Shown here in pieces: positions 1 through 9,034 of a DNA stretch of 64,000 nucleotides. The notes under the pieces were generated by a model. That model had not been told where the DNA came from and ran no database searches. It was given only the letters and a program-made list of their open reading frames with translations. The stretch is from the NCBI GenBank assembly GCA_018114805.1, contig CP073042.1:3534001-3598000 (forward strand). Reading direction: 5' to 3'. The stretch is from Candidatus Streptomyces philanthi. GTDB lineage: Bacteria > Actinomycetota > Actinomycetes > Streptomycetales > Streptomycetaceae. Made by a program: the position numbers and the translations under genes. Every line of letters begins with the position of its first letter. Within the stretch, counting starts at the first letter, position 1.

Positions 1-1
1 C

Positions 2-1042
2 TCGACGGCGGTTCGCGCCTTCGCGGCGGCCCTGCAGTGCGTCAGCCCAGACCGCGCGCTGGGCGGAGCACCGGGCTGCGGCTTCTGCGACGGCTGCCAC
101 ACCGCCCTGATCGGTACGCACGCGGATGTCGAGGTGGTCCGTACGGACATGCTGAGCATCGGTGTGAAGGAGACCCGCGACCTGGTGCGCCGGGCCCAGC
201 TCTCCCCGGCCAGCGGGCGCTGGCAGGTCATCGTCCTGGAGGACGCCGACCGGCTGACCGAGGGCGCGGGCAACGTACTGCTCAAGGCGATCGAGGAGCC
301 CGCACCGCGCACCGTGTGGCTGCTGTGCGCCCCCTCCCTGGAAGACGTGCTGCCGACGATCCGTTCCCGTTGCCGTCACCTCATCCTGCGCACCCCGCCG
401 GTGGAGGCCGTCGCTGACGTGCTCGTACGGCGCGACGGCATCGACCCCGAGCGGGCCGCGGTCGCCGCGCGCGCCACGCAGGGGCACATCGGCCGGGCCC
501 GCCGGCTGGCCACGGACGAGCGCGCCCGGGCCCACCGCGCCGCCGTGCTGTCGGTGCCCCTGCGGGTGGACGACGTCGGCGGCTGCCTCAAGGCCGCGCA
601 GGAGCTGGTGGACGCCGCGACCGAGGAGGCCAAGCAGCTCGCCGAGGAGGCCGACACGAAGGAGACGGAGGAGCTGCGCGCCGCGCTCGGGGCGGCGGCG
701 GGCACCGGCGGCCGGCTGCCGCGCGGCACGGCCGGTGTCATGAAGGACCTGCAGGACCGGCAGAAGCGCCGTTCGACGCGCACCCAGCGCGACAGCCTCG
801 ACCTCGCCCTCACCGACCTCACGGCGTTCTACCGCGACGTGCTCGCCTTGCAGTTCGGCTCGCAGGTGGCCATAGCCAACGCCGAGCAGCGCGACGCGCT
901 GGAGCGCATCGCGGCGAACTCCAGGCCCGAGCGGACGCTGCGCCGGATAGAGGCGATCCGCGCCTGCCGCGAGGCGCTCGACCGGAACGTGGCGCCGCTC
1001 CTCGCGGTCGAGGCCATGACCCTGTCCCTGCGCGCGGGCTGA
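2..1042 (+). CDS. holB: DNA polymerase III subunit delta' (5' end missing)
   Basis: This is the clamp-loader delta' subunit, which helps load the sliding clamp during chromosome replication. The frame is open from base 2, so the N-terminus with the Walker A region lies outside the window. Visible features are the zinc-module cysteines (GCGFCDGCH), the LEDADRLTEGAGNVLLKAIE stretch typical of the DnaX/delta' Walker B and sensor region, and IRSRC, the conserved sensor 1 motif. The C-terminal collar domain runs to the TGA at 1040-1042. Next comes a hairpin and then a secreted hydrolase in the same direction, which I recall as a usual actinobacterial neighbourhood. The gene appears intact as far as it can be seen. 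Confidence 0.93.
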   Translation, partial: STAVRAFAAALQCVSPDRALGGAPGCGFCDGCHTALIGTHADVEVVRTDMLSIGVKETRDLVRRAQLSPASGRWQVIVLEDADRLTEGAGNVLLKAIEEPAPRTVWLLCAPSLEDVLPTIRSRCRHLILRTPPVEAVADVLVRRDGIDPERAAVAARATQGHIGRARRLATDERARAHRAAVLSVPLRVDDVGGCLKAAQELVDAATEEAKQLAEEADTKETEELRAALGAAAGTGGRLPRGTAGVMKDLQDRQKRRSTRTQRDSLDLALTDLTAFYRDVLALQFGSQVAIANAEQRDALERIAANSRPERTLRRIEAIRACREALDRNVAPLLAVEAMTLSLRAG

Positions 1043-1092
1043 CCCGCCCGCCGCACCCTCACACCCTCGTCCGCGCGCCCCGCCGCCCGTAC

Positions 1093-1110
1093 GGCCCCCG
1101 TCGGGGGGCC
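1093..1110. terminator. Inverted repeat downstream of holB
   Basis: GGCCCCC and GGGGGCC arms flank a short loop about 50 bases after the holB stop codon. There is no U-tract, which is common for Streptomyces terminators, so this is a probable but unproven terminator. Confidence 0.5.
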
Positions 1111-1344
1111 TACGACACAGCCTCGCCGCGGCCGGGCCCGCGCCGCCACCGCCCCGCCCTGGCCGGGCTGGGCCGGGCCGGTGGGACGGGACCGGTCGAG
1201 GGCTGCTTCAGCGTGACGTTCACTCGTACGGAGGCCAGAAATAGCAACGGTGTGTACCCGTGTCGATACTTTCCGACTCGCGGTGCGCGACCGCCTATGT
1301 GCGGCTGACGCGCGTCCACGCCGCGTACGACTGAGGGGTCGACG

Positions 1345-3064
1345 ATGGATACGAGCCGCTTGTTCCGTACCTCCGGGACCGTGGTCGCGGCAGCGGCGCT
1401 GCTGGTCTCCGGCTGTTCGTCGAGCGGCGTCCCGTCCCCTGGCTCGGTGGCCTCGGCCTCCACGTCGAGACCGCTTCCGCCCGCGCCCGGCAGCGAGCAC
1501 GGGCGGCCGGGCGAGGTCGCCGAGCGCGGCGGGAGCGACGACGGCGCGCGCCGGGTGGAGCCCCGGGCTCACGAGACGGGAGCGCCCGACGCGTGGTCCG
1601 GAGACAGCCGCACCGCCACCGCCCTGCGCCCGCTGCCGCCCGCGGTCCCGTCCCCGCTCAGGGGCTACTACGAGCAGCGTCTGCGTTGGCGGCCGTGCGG
1701 GCCCAGCGGGTTCGAGTGCGCCACGCTGCGGGTCCCGCTGGACTACGAGCGGCCGGGCGCCGACCGCGACGTGCGGCTCGGCGTCTCCCGCAAACGGGCC
1801 ACCGACGGGCCGCGCCGGCTGGGTTCGCTGCTGGTCAACCCGGGCGGACCGGGCGGCTCGGCGATCGGCTACCTCCAGGCGTACGCGGGGATCGGCTACC
1901 CGGGCGCCGTGCGGGTGCGGTACGACATGGTGGCGTCCGATCCGCGCGGGGTGGGGCGCAGCGAGCCGGTGCGGTGCCTGTCGGACCGCGAGATGGACGC
2001 CCACCTGCGGACGGGACCAGACCCCGGACGAGGCGGCCGAGCAGCGGGGCCTGGTGCGCGCGTACGAGAAGGTGGCCCACGGCTGCCAGCACGGCTCCGG
2101 CCGGCTGCTCGGCCACCTGTCGACCACCGAGGCGGCCCGCGACATGGACGTGCTGCGCGCCGTGCTCGGCGACCGGAAGCTGACCTATGTGGGCGCGTCG
2201 TACGGCACGTTCCTGGGAGCCACGTACGCGGGGCTGTTCCCGGGCCGCGCGGGCCGGCTCGTGCTGGACGCGGCCATGGACCCGTCGCTGGGCGCCGAGC
2301 GGATGAACCTGGAACAGACCGCCGGCTTCGAGACGGCCCTCACGGCCTTCGTGACGGACTGCGTCCGCCGCGCGGACTGCCCGCTGGGCACGGACGACCG
2401 CGCCGAGGCCGTCAGCCTCCTCGGCGACCTGCTGCACCGCGTCGACGCGCGACCGCTGCGCACCGAGAAGGGGCGGACGCTGACGGAGTCGCTGGCCACG
2501 ACGGCGGTGATGTCGGCGATGTACGATGAGGGGGCGTGGCCGGCGCTGCGCACGGGGCTCGCGGAGGCGATCCGAGGGGACGGTACGGAGCTGCTCCAGT
2601 TGTTCAGACGCGTTCTACGAACGGTTCGGACAACGGCACCTACAGCAACCTCATGGTCGCCAACCAGGCAGTGAACTGCCTCGACCTGCCCCCGGCGTTC
2701 CACAGCCCGGCCGACGCGACCCAGTCCCTGCCCGCCTTCCGGAAGGCGTCCCCGCTCTTCGGCGAGACCCTGGCGTGGGCGGCGCTGAGCTGCGCCTACT
2801 GGCCCGTCGAGGCGACCCGGCCGCCCGCACCGCATCGAGGCCAGGGGCGGCGCCCCGATCCTCGTCGTCGGCACCACCCGCGACCCCGCCACCCCCTACC
2901 GCTGGGCCCGCTCCCTGGCCGCCCAGCTCTCCTCGGCCCGCCTGCTCACGTACGACGGCGACGGCCACACGGCGTACGGGCGGGGCAGCGAGTGCGCGGA
3001 CCGCACGATTAACACCTACCTCCTCACGTGCCAGCTCCCCGCCCCCGACACCACCTGCACCTGA
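1345..3064 (+). pseudogene. Tripeptidyl aminopeptidase-like alpha/beta hydrolase lipoprotein, frameshifted
   Basis: This is a secreted serine peptidase of the S33 type, predicted to remove N-terminal tripeptides outside the cell. The start is the ATG at 1345. The N-terminus has a lipoprotein signal peptide ending in a lipobox (LLVSGC), so the mature protein would be anchored to the membrane. The nucleophile elbow GASYGTF lies near 2195-2215. The late Asp (VVGTTRDPATPYRWA) and His (DGDGHTAYGRG) complete the triad near 2860-2990. The coding frame changes near 2020, near 2600 and near 2825, ending at a TGA at 3062-3064. The residues between breaks are well conserved, so sequence errors are as likely as genuine inactivation. 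Confidence 0.82.
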
Positions 3065-3189
3065 CCGCCCCCGCCCCACACGACCCGTCTGACCTGCGCG
3101 AAGCCCCCGAACACCACCTCGTACGGAGCACCCCGCGAAACTGTGTACACTTGGCTCCGCCGTCGCCGCCGATCAGGCTCGGACGGCAT

Positions 3190-3266
3190 GCCGCCTTAGC
3201 TCAGTTGGCCAGAGCAACGCACTCGTAATGCGTAGGTCTCGGGTTCGAATCCCGAAGGCGGCTCCA
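3190..3266 (+). tRNA. tRNA-Thr (CGT anticodon)
   Basis: The gene folds into a full cloverleaf. Acceptor arms are GCCGCCT and AGGCGGC, the anticodon loop is CTCGTAA with anticodon CGT, the T-loop is GGTTCGAATCC, and CCA is encoded. Its 3' half is the target of the integrative element that follows. Confidence 0.96.
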
Positions 3267-3280
3267 TTAAACCCCAGGTC
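3222..3280. repeat. attL: 3' half of tRNA-Thr plus flank
   Basis: This is the left copy of a ~58-bp direct repeat that starts at the anticodon loop and runs past the CCA end. The right copy is at 9619-9676 with two mismatches inside the tRNA part and a one-base gap just after it. This is the usual footprint of tyrosine-recombinase integration into a tRNA gene. Confidence 0.85.
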
Positions 3281-3303
3281 AGGTAACCGCTGACCTGGGG
3301 TTT
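3269..3303 (+). terminator. Terminator after tRNA-Thr
   Basis: A long stem (AAACCCCAGGTCAG paired with CTGACCTGGGGTTT) follows the tRNA directly and ends in TTTCTTGTT. It is a convincing intrinsic terminator. Confidence 0.85.
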
Positions 3304-3799
3304 CTTGTTCTCCATCACTTTCGGATCGCAGCAAATTGGGCACGCGTGGTCTACGCATCGCAATGCTTAGGTCTCAGTTTGGTGGGTGCAACCATTAAGT
3401 GCTACAGGCCTATGACCTGCTCTTATGTGCTGCTCGGTGGGCTGCTTCTGTCCGTCGGGTTCGGCCTGGTGGCCAAGTGTGCAGCGATCGTGCAGAGACA
3501 TCCCTGTCAGCCTTGCGTTCGGTCGGGGCCACTGGCGTGAGGGCTGCGCGATCTCGACAATCAAGCACGCACGGATGTGTTTATCCAATGGGCCTAGATT
3601 GGGTGGAGTGCCTTCTGATGAGCAGGCATGACAGGGGCCATCCGGCTGTCTGATCCATCGACTTGTTGCTCAGAGAGGCGCTAAGGGCAGAAGCGGTTCG
3701 CACCGGCCGATGGCCCGTACCGCGAGGACGAAGTGGTCGAGGCCAACACCGTTGAAGGCGAAGGCTGTCCAGCCGTCGGTACTTGGTGGCCGCCCGCCG
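3304..3799. other. Left arm of the element, no recognisable gene
   Basis: About 500 bases with short overlapping reading frames on both strands and no family I recognise. Integrase genes often lie beside an att site, but no tyrosine-recombinase motif (R..HxxR..Y) is visible in any frame. Confidence 0.5.
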
Positions 3800-4084
3800 G
3801 GTATGCCTGCGGAAGTCGAGGCCGTGACGGGGGAACCTACCAGTGTGCCCCTCCATCACCGTCAGCCTTTCACTCACGTGGCCATCACTGGCAGCCGATC
3901 TCTCCAGGTCTCCCCGCCGTCCCCGTCGGGCGGCCGTCGGGTGCGCGTGGACGGAAAGATCCTCGGGCTGGCCCACGACCTCAGGGACCTGGTGAAATTT
4001 CTGTGACGGGCGGGGCAGGAGGTGGAGCCCGAGGAACTGGCCGGGTCCCCACCGGTGGACTGGCGCGGCGTGGGGCAGGATCAG
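3800..4084 (+). pseudogene. Remnant of a small Streptomyces hypothetical protein
   Basis: The plus-strand frame around 3935-4006 encodes VRVDGKILGLAHDLRDLVKF followed by Leu and a TGA at 4004-4006. After the stop the same frame continues with RAGQEVEPEELAGSPPVDW. Together these look like the body of a ~60-residue protein family (VDGxILGLA...EFLRRAG...P.DWxG) that I recall as common in Streptomyces, often beside integrated elements. The stop replaces an expected Arg codon (CGA to TGA). Function unknown. Confidence 0.45.
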
Positions 4085-4151
4085 CGGACGAGACGACGCC
4101 CCGCCACCAGCCGTCGGCGGACAGGGTGACGGGGCATCTGGCCAGCGCCGA

Positions 4152-4317
4152 TCAGCTGTGCGGCTGGTTCGGGAAAGATAGCGAGGCGTACGCCTCGGCG
4201 AGGTCCTTTAGCGCGCTCGCCTGCGCGGGCGCATTGTGCTTGCTCAACGCCTCGGTAGCATCGGCGATCTTTTCGAAGAGGATCGCGCGCCTTGAACTGG
4301 GCGTCTTCGTCTGCCAT
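4152..4317 (-). CDS. Small protein, probably frameshifted (about 54 residues)
   Basis: An ATG at 4317 is preceded by a good ribosome site (GAGGAGCAAC). It starts MADEDAQFKAR and then leaves a sensible frame. Removing one base near 4284 joins it to AILFEKIADATEALSKHNAP and the ending SFPNQPHS, giving a helical acidic protein of about 54 residues that ends at 4152. It is the last gene of the minus-strand operon inside the element. No family recognised; a small partner or accessory protein of the upstream genes is possible. Confidence 0.45.
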
Positions 4318-5123
4318 GTTGCTCCTCGATCTGACTGTGCTGGTGGTATATACGTGGATGTGTGGGGCGTAATGGCGGTTCCCTGAGGGCCTGGGCAGCG
4401 TGCGGCATCTGCCTCGGCCCGAGAAGTGCTCCTACGAACAGCCCGCAGTTCCCGGAGTCGCTGCCCCATCTGCTGTCGAACGGTGCTGCGCAATCCAGCA
4501 TCCTTGAGCTTGTCCTGGCGAGTGCGGCCGCCGAGGTCTTCCCTGAGCCACTTGAGACACTCGGAGAAGGCATCCTCGGCCTTCACGCCATGGTCCTCCC
4601 GCTCCATGCACCATCCCTTGACGAGGTCAGCTTCCTCGTAGACGTGGATATTGGCCTTGTCGAAGTTGTCCGTGGGTACCGTCACCCGGCTAAAGTGCTT
4701 GACCCGGCGCTGCAACATCAAGTCGATGCCCAGGACGCTCAGGCAGGCGATCCGCTTGCCGGCAAGGAGCTGGGCGGGTGAAATATGGTAGCTGGTGTCG
4801 AAGTAGGCCGCGAGAGGGCGGGATTTGCCCTCGGCGCTTGGCATTGGGGCGGGCAGGGGCATTCGGTTGAACTCGCCCTCACGCCAGCTGATGGGCGAGC
4901 TGTCGTGAACCTCCGCTACAAGGAGACGGTCGGCCAGGTCCACGCCGTTGGTACGCAGGGAGCAGGGGTGGTCGAGGACCATAACCGTTCTGGTGATGGT
5001 CGCACCGTCGGCGTTCGTGATCTCGACGGCCTCTATGACGTCACCGGTGAGGATGGGGCGCGCGGGGTTCACGTCGTTGCCGAGCGCGTGGTACAAGTCC
5101 TCTGGGTCACGGGGTTTTTCCAT
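4152..5123 (-). CDS. Unknown protein in the Xre/TIGR04255 operon
   Basis: The open frame starts at the ATG at 5123 (a TTG at 5135 is the alternative), 16 bases after the stop of the Xre-like gene, so the genes are probably co-transcribed. The first ~220 residues look like a genuine soluble alpha/beta protein, for example GDVIEAVEITNADG, VMVLDHPCSLRTNG and CLSVLGIDLMLQRRVKHF. Beyond about base 4450 the frame reads through what looks like an intergenic leader with the ribosome site of the next small gene, so the true stop is probably upstream (a TAG at 4432 exists in another frame). I do not recognise the family. As part of a three-gene module it could be the toxin or effector, which is inference only. 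Confidence 0.55.
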   Translation of the reverse strand: MEKPRDPEDLYHALGNDVNPARPILTGDVIEAVEITNADGATITRTVMVLDHPCSLRTNGVDLADRLLVAEVHDSSPISWREGEFNRMPLPAPMPSAEGKSRPLAAYFDTSYHISPAQLLAGKRIACLSVLGIDLMLQRRVKHFSRVTVPTDNFDKANIHVYEEADLVKGWCMEREDHGVKAEDAFSECLKWLREDLGGRTRQDKLKDAGLRSTVRQQMGQRLRELRAVRRSTSRAEADAARCPGPQGTAITPHTSTYIPPAQSDRGATWQTKTPSSRRAILFEKIADATEALSKHNAPAQASALKDLAEAYASLSFPNQPHS

Positions 5124-5139
5124 GTTGTGCGGCAACGTG

Positions 5140-5790
5140 TCACGCGTCCTTGGGCCGGATGGACATCTGACCGTCGTGGTCCTGGTACACCTCGAAGCCG
5201 GAGCGGAACCGCTCGCGCCAGCCCGTGTCGTAGGCGGTGAGAATCTGCTCGGTGTCGTCGATTCCGACGGCGTGCTCGAGAACCAGGTCCGCGTGTCCCT
5301 CGGCGTAGAGGTCGATCGGGGTCACCGGTGCCTGGTCCGAAATCGGCATCTCGAACCAGGAGGCGATCTCCTGGATCATGTAGCGCTCGGCGATCTCGTC
5401 GCACAGTGCCAGGAGGCTGGCGAGGCGACGGCGGTTCTCGCCGGTGACGCCGCCGGACCGGCGCCACTTCTGCACGGCCGGGACGCTGACGCGCATCATG
5501 CGGGCGACGTCACGCCAGGCGAAACCCAGGTTCCCGATCTCTTCAAGCAGAGCTTTTGGAGCCTGCTTGCCTCGCCCGTTGGTACGACGCTGCCACGCGA
5601 TGAATAGGGCCTTCTGTTGCCTAGCCCCCGCACTCTCAGACATCTGCTTGCCCATGCTGCGGAGCGAGCCGGTGCTGTCGATCAGATTGTCGAGGTGGTT
5701 GGTGAGCGTGACGGTGGGTTCGGTGGGCTGGGCGAGGCCGTCCGGCGGGTTCGATGTGGTCTGGGTGGCGCCACTGCGGTCACTGGTCAC
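5140..5790 (-). CDS. Xre/MbcA/ParS-like helix-turn-helix protein
   Basis: A 216-residue protein with a GTG start at 5790 that overlaps the stop of the upstream gene by 11 bases. The centre carries a helix-turn-helix-like stretch (AWRDVARMMRVSVPAVQKWR). The C-terminal half, with IASWFEMPISDQAPVTPIDL followed by YAEGHADLVLEH, resembles the Xre/MbcA/ParS antitoxin toxin-binding domain (W..P...L.G.TP.DLL..G..E.V). Such proteins usually neutralise and repress a RES-domain toxin, but the neighbour here is not a recognisable RES protein. Likely an antitoxin or transcriptional regulator of the operon. Confident on the operon, moderate on the family. Confidence 0.6.
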   Translation of the reverse strand: MTSDRSGATQTTSNPPDGLAQPTEPTVTLTNHLDNLIDSTGSLRSMGKQMSESAGARQQKALFIAWQRRTNGRGKQAPKALLEEIGNLGFAWRDVARMMRVSVPAVQKWRRSGGVTGENRRRLASLLALCDEIAERYMIQEIASWFEMPISDQAPVTPIDLYAEGHADLVLEHAVGIDDTEQILTAYDTGWRERFRSGFEVYQDHDGQMSIRPKDA

Positions 5791-6567
5791 GGCGAAGAAC
5801 CTCCTGGCGGTACTCGTCGGTGATGAGCTGTTCGAACAGTCGGTATGAGTTCAAGGCGGCTTCGTCGTAGCGCGCTTCGATGTTTTCCCAGTCCAGGGTG
5901 GGCACGTCGCCTTCTGGCTGCCAGAAGCCGTCGAGGTCGAGGAGGTAAAGGGTCCAGGCGGAGGGGGCGCGCGTCGGAGGTCGGACCCGGGATCGACTGC
6001 ATAGCCCTCGTGGTTACCGTGGCGCAGTGCCACACCATTTTCCTGGCTTCCGAAGACTGACACGCCCTGCCACGTCATGGCGTGACCAGCGGAGCCTGCC
6101 TCAAGGGCCGCACCGGACGTGAGGGCGGGGACGATCCACTGCGACCAGTCGCTCGGGCTCTCGATGTCTGCGCGGATCTCGTTTACGTAGCGGACGCCGA
6201 GCCGCACGATGCCGTCCGCGGACGCAACCTTCTGACGCGCTTCGACAGCAAGACGGAGGAGCTCGCGCAGGGTACTCCGTCGTTCGTACCTGGTGGTCTC
6301 GACAACGATGCCGTTCCTGCGGAAGGTAACCGCAGATGTGTTGTCGCGGGTCATGTATCGCGGGTCGAGAGCGTTCTCCTGCGTGACGCCGGCAGATGTC
6401 AGCGTCATGCCGAGCCTGTGGACCGGTCGGGCGAGCGGGAACTTTGCGGCGAGAAGAGTCTTGAGGGCGGCTTGATCGGCCTCACTTAGGGGTGAGGTCT
6501 CGGTGTGGCGTAGTTCGATGACTGTCAGGACCAATGGCGGGTTGGGATAGATCTCACGCTGGGCCAT
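5780..6567 (-). CDS. TIGR04255-like protein, frameshifted near the C-terminus
   Basis: The start is placed at the ATG at 6567 (MAQREIYPNPPLVLTVIEL). The N-terminus, the predicted strands (VIELRHTE) and the central GIVRLGVRYVNEIRA segment match the TIGR04255 family as I know it, a sporadically distributed family of ~260 residues with no assigned biochemical role. The frame breaks near 5945. After correction it continues TLYLLDLDGFWQPEGDVPTL and ends YRQEVLRRDQ at 5780, overlapping the next gene. It is the first gene of the operon. Sporadic distribution and an island location fit a defence or toxin-antitoxin role, unproven. Confidence 0.62.
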
Positions 6568-6654
6568 ACCATTCAACCTACCGATCGGAAACCAGAACGA
6601 CAACTAGAGTGGTAACTTGTAGGGCAACCAGTTACGCGCGTTGACGAGCCATCG

Positions 6655-6903
6655 TTATTGCTGGGTGTGGCACCAGGCGTCGTGCACGCATGGGCCGAGG
6701 CGCAGCCGGGGGCGGTGACCGCGGCAGCGCGGGCATGTACGTGGCTTCCCGAAGTGCGCGATCTCGCTGCGGCCGACGCAACGGCGACACGGCGCGAACG
6801 GCTTCACTGTGCACAGCACGGCGTACCAGCCGAGGACGGTGACGAGCGCGGCGCTAGCGATCAGCGTGGGCCTGACCTCCTCCCGACAGCGGGTATCCGC
6901 CAT
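6655..6903 (-). CDS. Small membrane protein with zinc-ribbon cysteines
   Basis: An 82-residue protein starting MADTRCREE at 6903. One membrane segment (TLIASAALVTVLGWYAVLC) is followed by PFAPCRRCVG, then PRTCPRCRGHRPRLRLG, giving two CxxC knuckles typical of a zinc ribbon. Proteins of this build are common on Streptomyces integrative and conjugative elements, between transfer and replication genes, where their role is unknown. It supports the conjugative-element origin of the island. No strong ribosome site is visible. Confidence 0.6.
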   Translation of the reverse strand: MADTRCREEVRPTLIASAALVTVLGWYAVLCTVKPFAPCRRCVGRSEIAHFGKPRTCPRCRGHRPRLRLGPCVHDAWCHTQQ

Positions 6904-6947
6904 CTCGCGGACGCTGCTGCTAGACGCTAGGTAGCAGGTCAGAACAG

Positions 6948-7097
6948 TTACGGCGCTAGCAGAGGTGCTAGGCTTAGCGGCCGTCGTGAAGGTAGGGCGG
7001 CGGTGCGGCGGGCGTGGGCAGCGGCGACTTCGGCCCGGCGGATGCCGCGCTTCGTGGTGCCTTTGCCGTCCTCCCCAGCGGCCCATATGTCCGTCAT
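6948..7097 (-). CDS. Small basic protein (49 residues)
   Basis: A frame too short for most gene finders. ATG at 7097 (MTDIWAAGEDGKGTTKRGIR), stop TAA at 6948-6950. It is rich in Ala, Arg and Lys and ends in a Leu/Ala/Pro-rich tail. It lies between two other minus-strand small genes with short gaps, as in the small-gene blocks of Streptomyces conjugative elements. No function can be assigned. Confidence 0.35.
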   Translation of the reverse strand: MTDIWAAGEDGKGTTKRGIRRAEVAAAHARRTAALPSRRPLSLAPLLAP

Positions 7098-7106
7098 GTT
7101 CACGTC

Positions 7107-7472
7107 TCACGGCTTCGGCGCCTGGGCCACGGATGCGATGGTCCACTCACCGCAGACGTCCAGCCGGGACTCAGCCAGGCGGGCGGCGATCCGCTTGTAA
7201 AACAGCTGCTCCTCGTTCGCCCGGAACACCTTCGGTACGTCGCCGAGGCCGTCTATGCCGCGCGAGGCGGTTGGGTCCTCGTCGAGGGCATAGCCGGTGA
7301 TGTTGCCGTAGTCCTCGCGCAGCTGGCGGGCGCGGGCGATGATGCCCTCGGCGGCTGGCCCGTCGACGGACGCTGAGGCGACGATGAGCGGGCCGTCGCC
7401 CTCGCCGGCTATCCAGCAGATGCCGCAGCCGGAGCGGGATAGCACCGTCGCGTCTACCAGAGGCTTCACCAC
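7107..7472 (-). CDS. Conserved-looking hypothetical protein of the element
   Basis: A 121-residue frame from a GTG at 7472 to 7107. The sequence is well formed, with SRSGCGICWIAGEGDGPLIV, then an ARQLREDYGNITGYALDEDP stretch and a C-terminal CGEWTIASVAQAP. The pattern suggests a small soluble alpha/beta protein. No ribosome site precedes the GTG, so the true start may lie upstream, in the stretch now next to the IS insertion. It sits directly upstream of the small basic protein gene and is probably cotranscribed with it. Family not recognised. Confidence 0.45.
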   Translation of the reverse strand: MVKPLVDATVLSRSGCGICWIAGEGDGPLIVASASVDGPAAEGIIARARQLREDYGNITGYALDEDPTASRGIDGLGDVPKVFRANEEQLFYKRIAARLAESRLDVCGEWTIASVAQAPKP

Positions 7473-7763
7473 GTTGTCAGCCCAACTTGTTCAGCTCGCC
7501 ATCAGGTTGGAACTGGCTCACTGGCTCGTGAACAGCCCGGGTGGTGATGCCGCGCGATTCAACTGCGTTTGTCTGGAGGAGAATTTGGGACGGCGAGCGT
7601 GCAGCAGCCCGCCCGTCTTCCCCCGCTGCCGAAGGGTGCGTACGGTGCCAGCTGCTCTGCCGCGCGAACTAGGAGCCGGGGTGCAGAAGCGACCTCGCCG
7701 GGAACGCTCGGAGATCGTGCCGTCGCCACTGAGTTCGCTTGAAGGCGGACAGATCGCTACTTG
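7473..7763. other. Gap between the hypothetical gene and the IS element
   Basis: About 290 bases with no convincing frame. It may contain the promoter or the missing 5' end of the minus-strand gene ending at 7107. Confidence 0.4.
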
Positions 7764-8689
7764 CTGAGACCGCGTTTGAGATCTCAGTGGTTGACGCGTG
7801 AGAGGGGTCGGGGGCTGGTCGGATTGCCGGTCGGCCACGGGTGAGCCAGCGGACCATGATGCCGATCATGGCTCAGCTGATCATGGTCTTGGAGTGTGCC
7901 GGCTGCTGCTCGTAGTCGCGGGCGAGGCGGCGGTAGTGCGGTGATCCACGACAGTGTTCGCTCGATGGCCCAGCGCTTGGGCTGGACCTGGAAGCCCTTC
8001 TTACCAGGGTCCTTGCGGACAATCTTCAGCTCGCGGCCGAGGACTGCTGCTGTCCAGTCGACCAGGCGTCCGGCGAAGCCCTGGTCCGCACAGACCTTCT
8101 TCACCCCCGGGTGATCTAGGTGGGTCCACAAGAGCGGACGCCACGCACCGTCGCAGTCCTAGACACTCGCGGCGACCACGTGGACGGACAGGAGCAGGCC
8201 GAGGGTGTCGGTGACGATGAACCGCTTGCGGCCCTTGACCTTCTTGCCCGCGTCGAAGCCCCTGGTCGCGGCCGGGACGGTGTCGGCGGTGCTTGCGGAC
8301 TGCGAGTCGATCAGTCCGTACTGAGGTCGCGGCCGTCGGCTTTGCGAACCTGCTCGCGTAGGGCGTTGTGGACGCGCTCGACGGTTCCGTCGTCGTGCCA
8401 CCAGGTGAAGTGCCAGTAGACCGTCGGCCAGGGCGGAAAGTTCTTCGGCAGTTGCCGCTACGCGCACCCGGTCCGCACCACGTAGAAGATCGCGTCCACG
8501 ATCTGCCGCCGCGGATGCTTTTCCCGCCGACAACTCTTCGGACCCAACCGCGTCGGCGGCAGCAACGGCTCCACCAACACCCACTGCTCGTCCGACAGAT
8601 CCGACGGATACCCGACCCAAGAACTACTCACACATAGCTCAACGATCACCCGTATCCCTGGCTACGACAGATCTCAAACACGGTCTGAG
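7764..8689. mobile_element. IS5-family insertion sequence (degenerate)
   Basis: Near-perfect terminal inverted repeats, ACCGCGTTTGAGATCT on the left (7769-7784) and ACCGTGTTTGAGATCT on the right read on the other strand (8669-8684), enclose a broken transposase gene. CTGAG occurs directly outside both ends (7764-7768 and 8685-8689) and may be the target duplication. The total length of about 0.92 kb fits IS5-type elements. Confidence 0.8.
7784..8649 (-). pseudogene. IS5-family transposase, several frameshifts
   Basis: The N-terminal DNA-binding part (YPSDLSDEQWVLVEPLLPPT) is followed by the typical RQIVDAIFYVVRTGCAWR-like segment near 8470-8510. A second frame holds the catalytic-domain motif GLIDSQSASTADT and GRKRFIVTDTLGLLLSVHV near 8170-8330. 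A third frame holds KKVCADQGFAGRLVDW and the C-terminal WAIERTLSWI (the DDE glutamate region) near 7950-8110. At least three frame changes and an internal deletion prevent a functional enzyme. Probably a dead IS copy. Confidence 0.82.
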
Positions 8690-9034
8690 CCGACCATCAC
8701 GTCCCCAGGCCGTGAGAAGGCCGCGCGAAGATCGGCACCTATATCCGCCGCCTCCGCCACAATCTCGGCTGACCGGTTGGGAACACGGCTCGGCATTAGG
8801 TGGTGGGGCTACATGAGTGAAGTTCTGGCGCGAACTTCACCGAGGAGCGTCAGATGGGGCTGGTGCCTCCACCGATCTCGCTGGAGGAGGGTCAGGATGT
8901 TGCCGATCGAGATCGCCCGTACGAGTGAATCGGTCGACTCGGGGAGGTTCTCTTTGCGCGCGTCGGTAACGCTGGACACCAGTCCGGGGACGGAAGGCGC
9001 CCTCATATCACCCCGGCGGCGTTAGGAGAGCGCG
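8690..9034. other. Upstream region of the excisionase-like gene
   Basis: About 345 bases between the IS and the next gene. Frames on both strands (a plus frame from 8777, a minus frame from 9006) are open but resemble no family. The segment probably holds the control region of the downstream gene. Confidence 0.35.

Noticed and set aside
829..2145. Long minus-strand open frame opposite holB and the peptidase
   Set aside because: Arg/Ala/Pro-rich shadow of real plus-strand genes; no family resemblance and no ribosome site.
5140..5790. RES-Xre toxin-antitoxin pair
   Set aside because: The Xre-like protein is present but neither neighbour has a recognisable RES domain, so only a possible new module is proposed.
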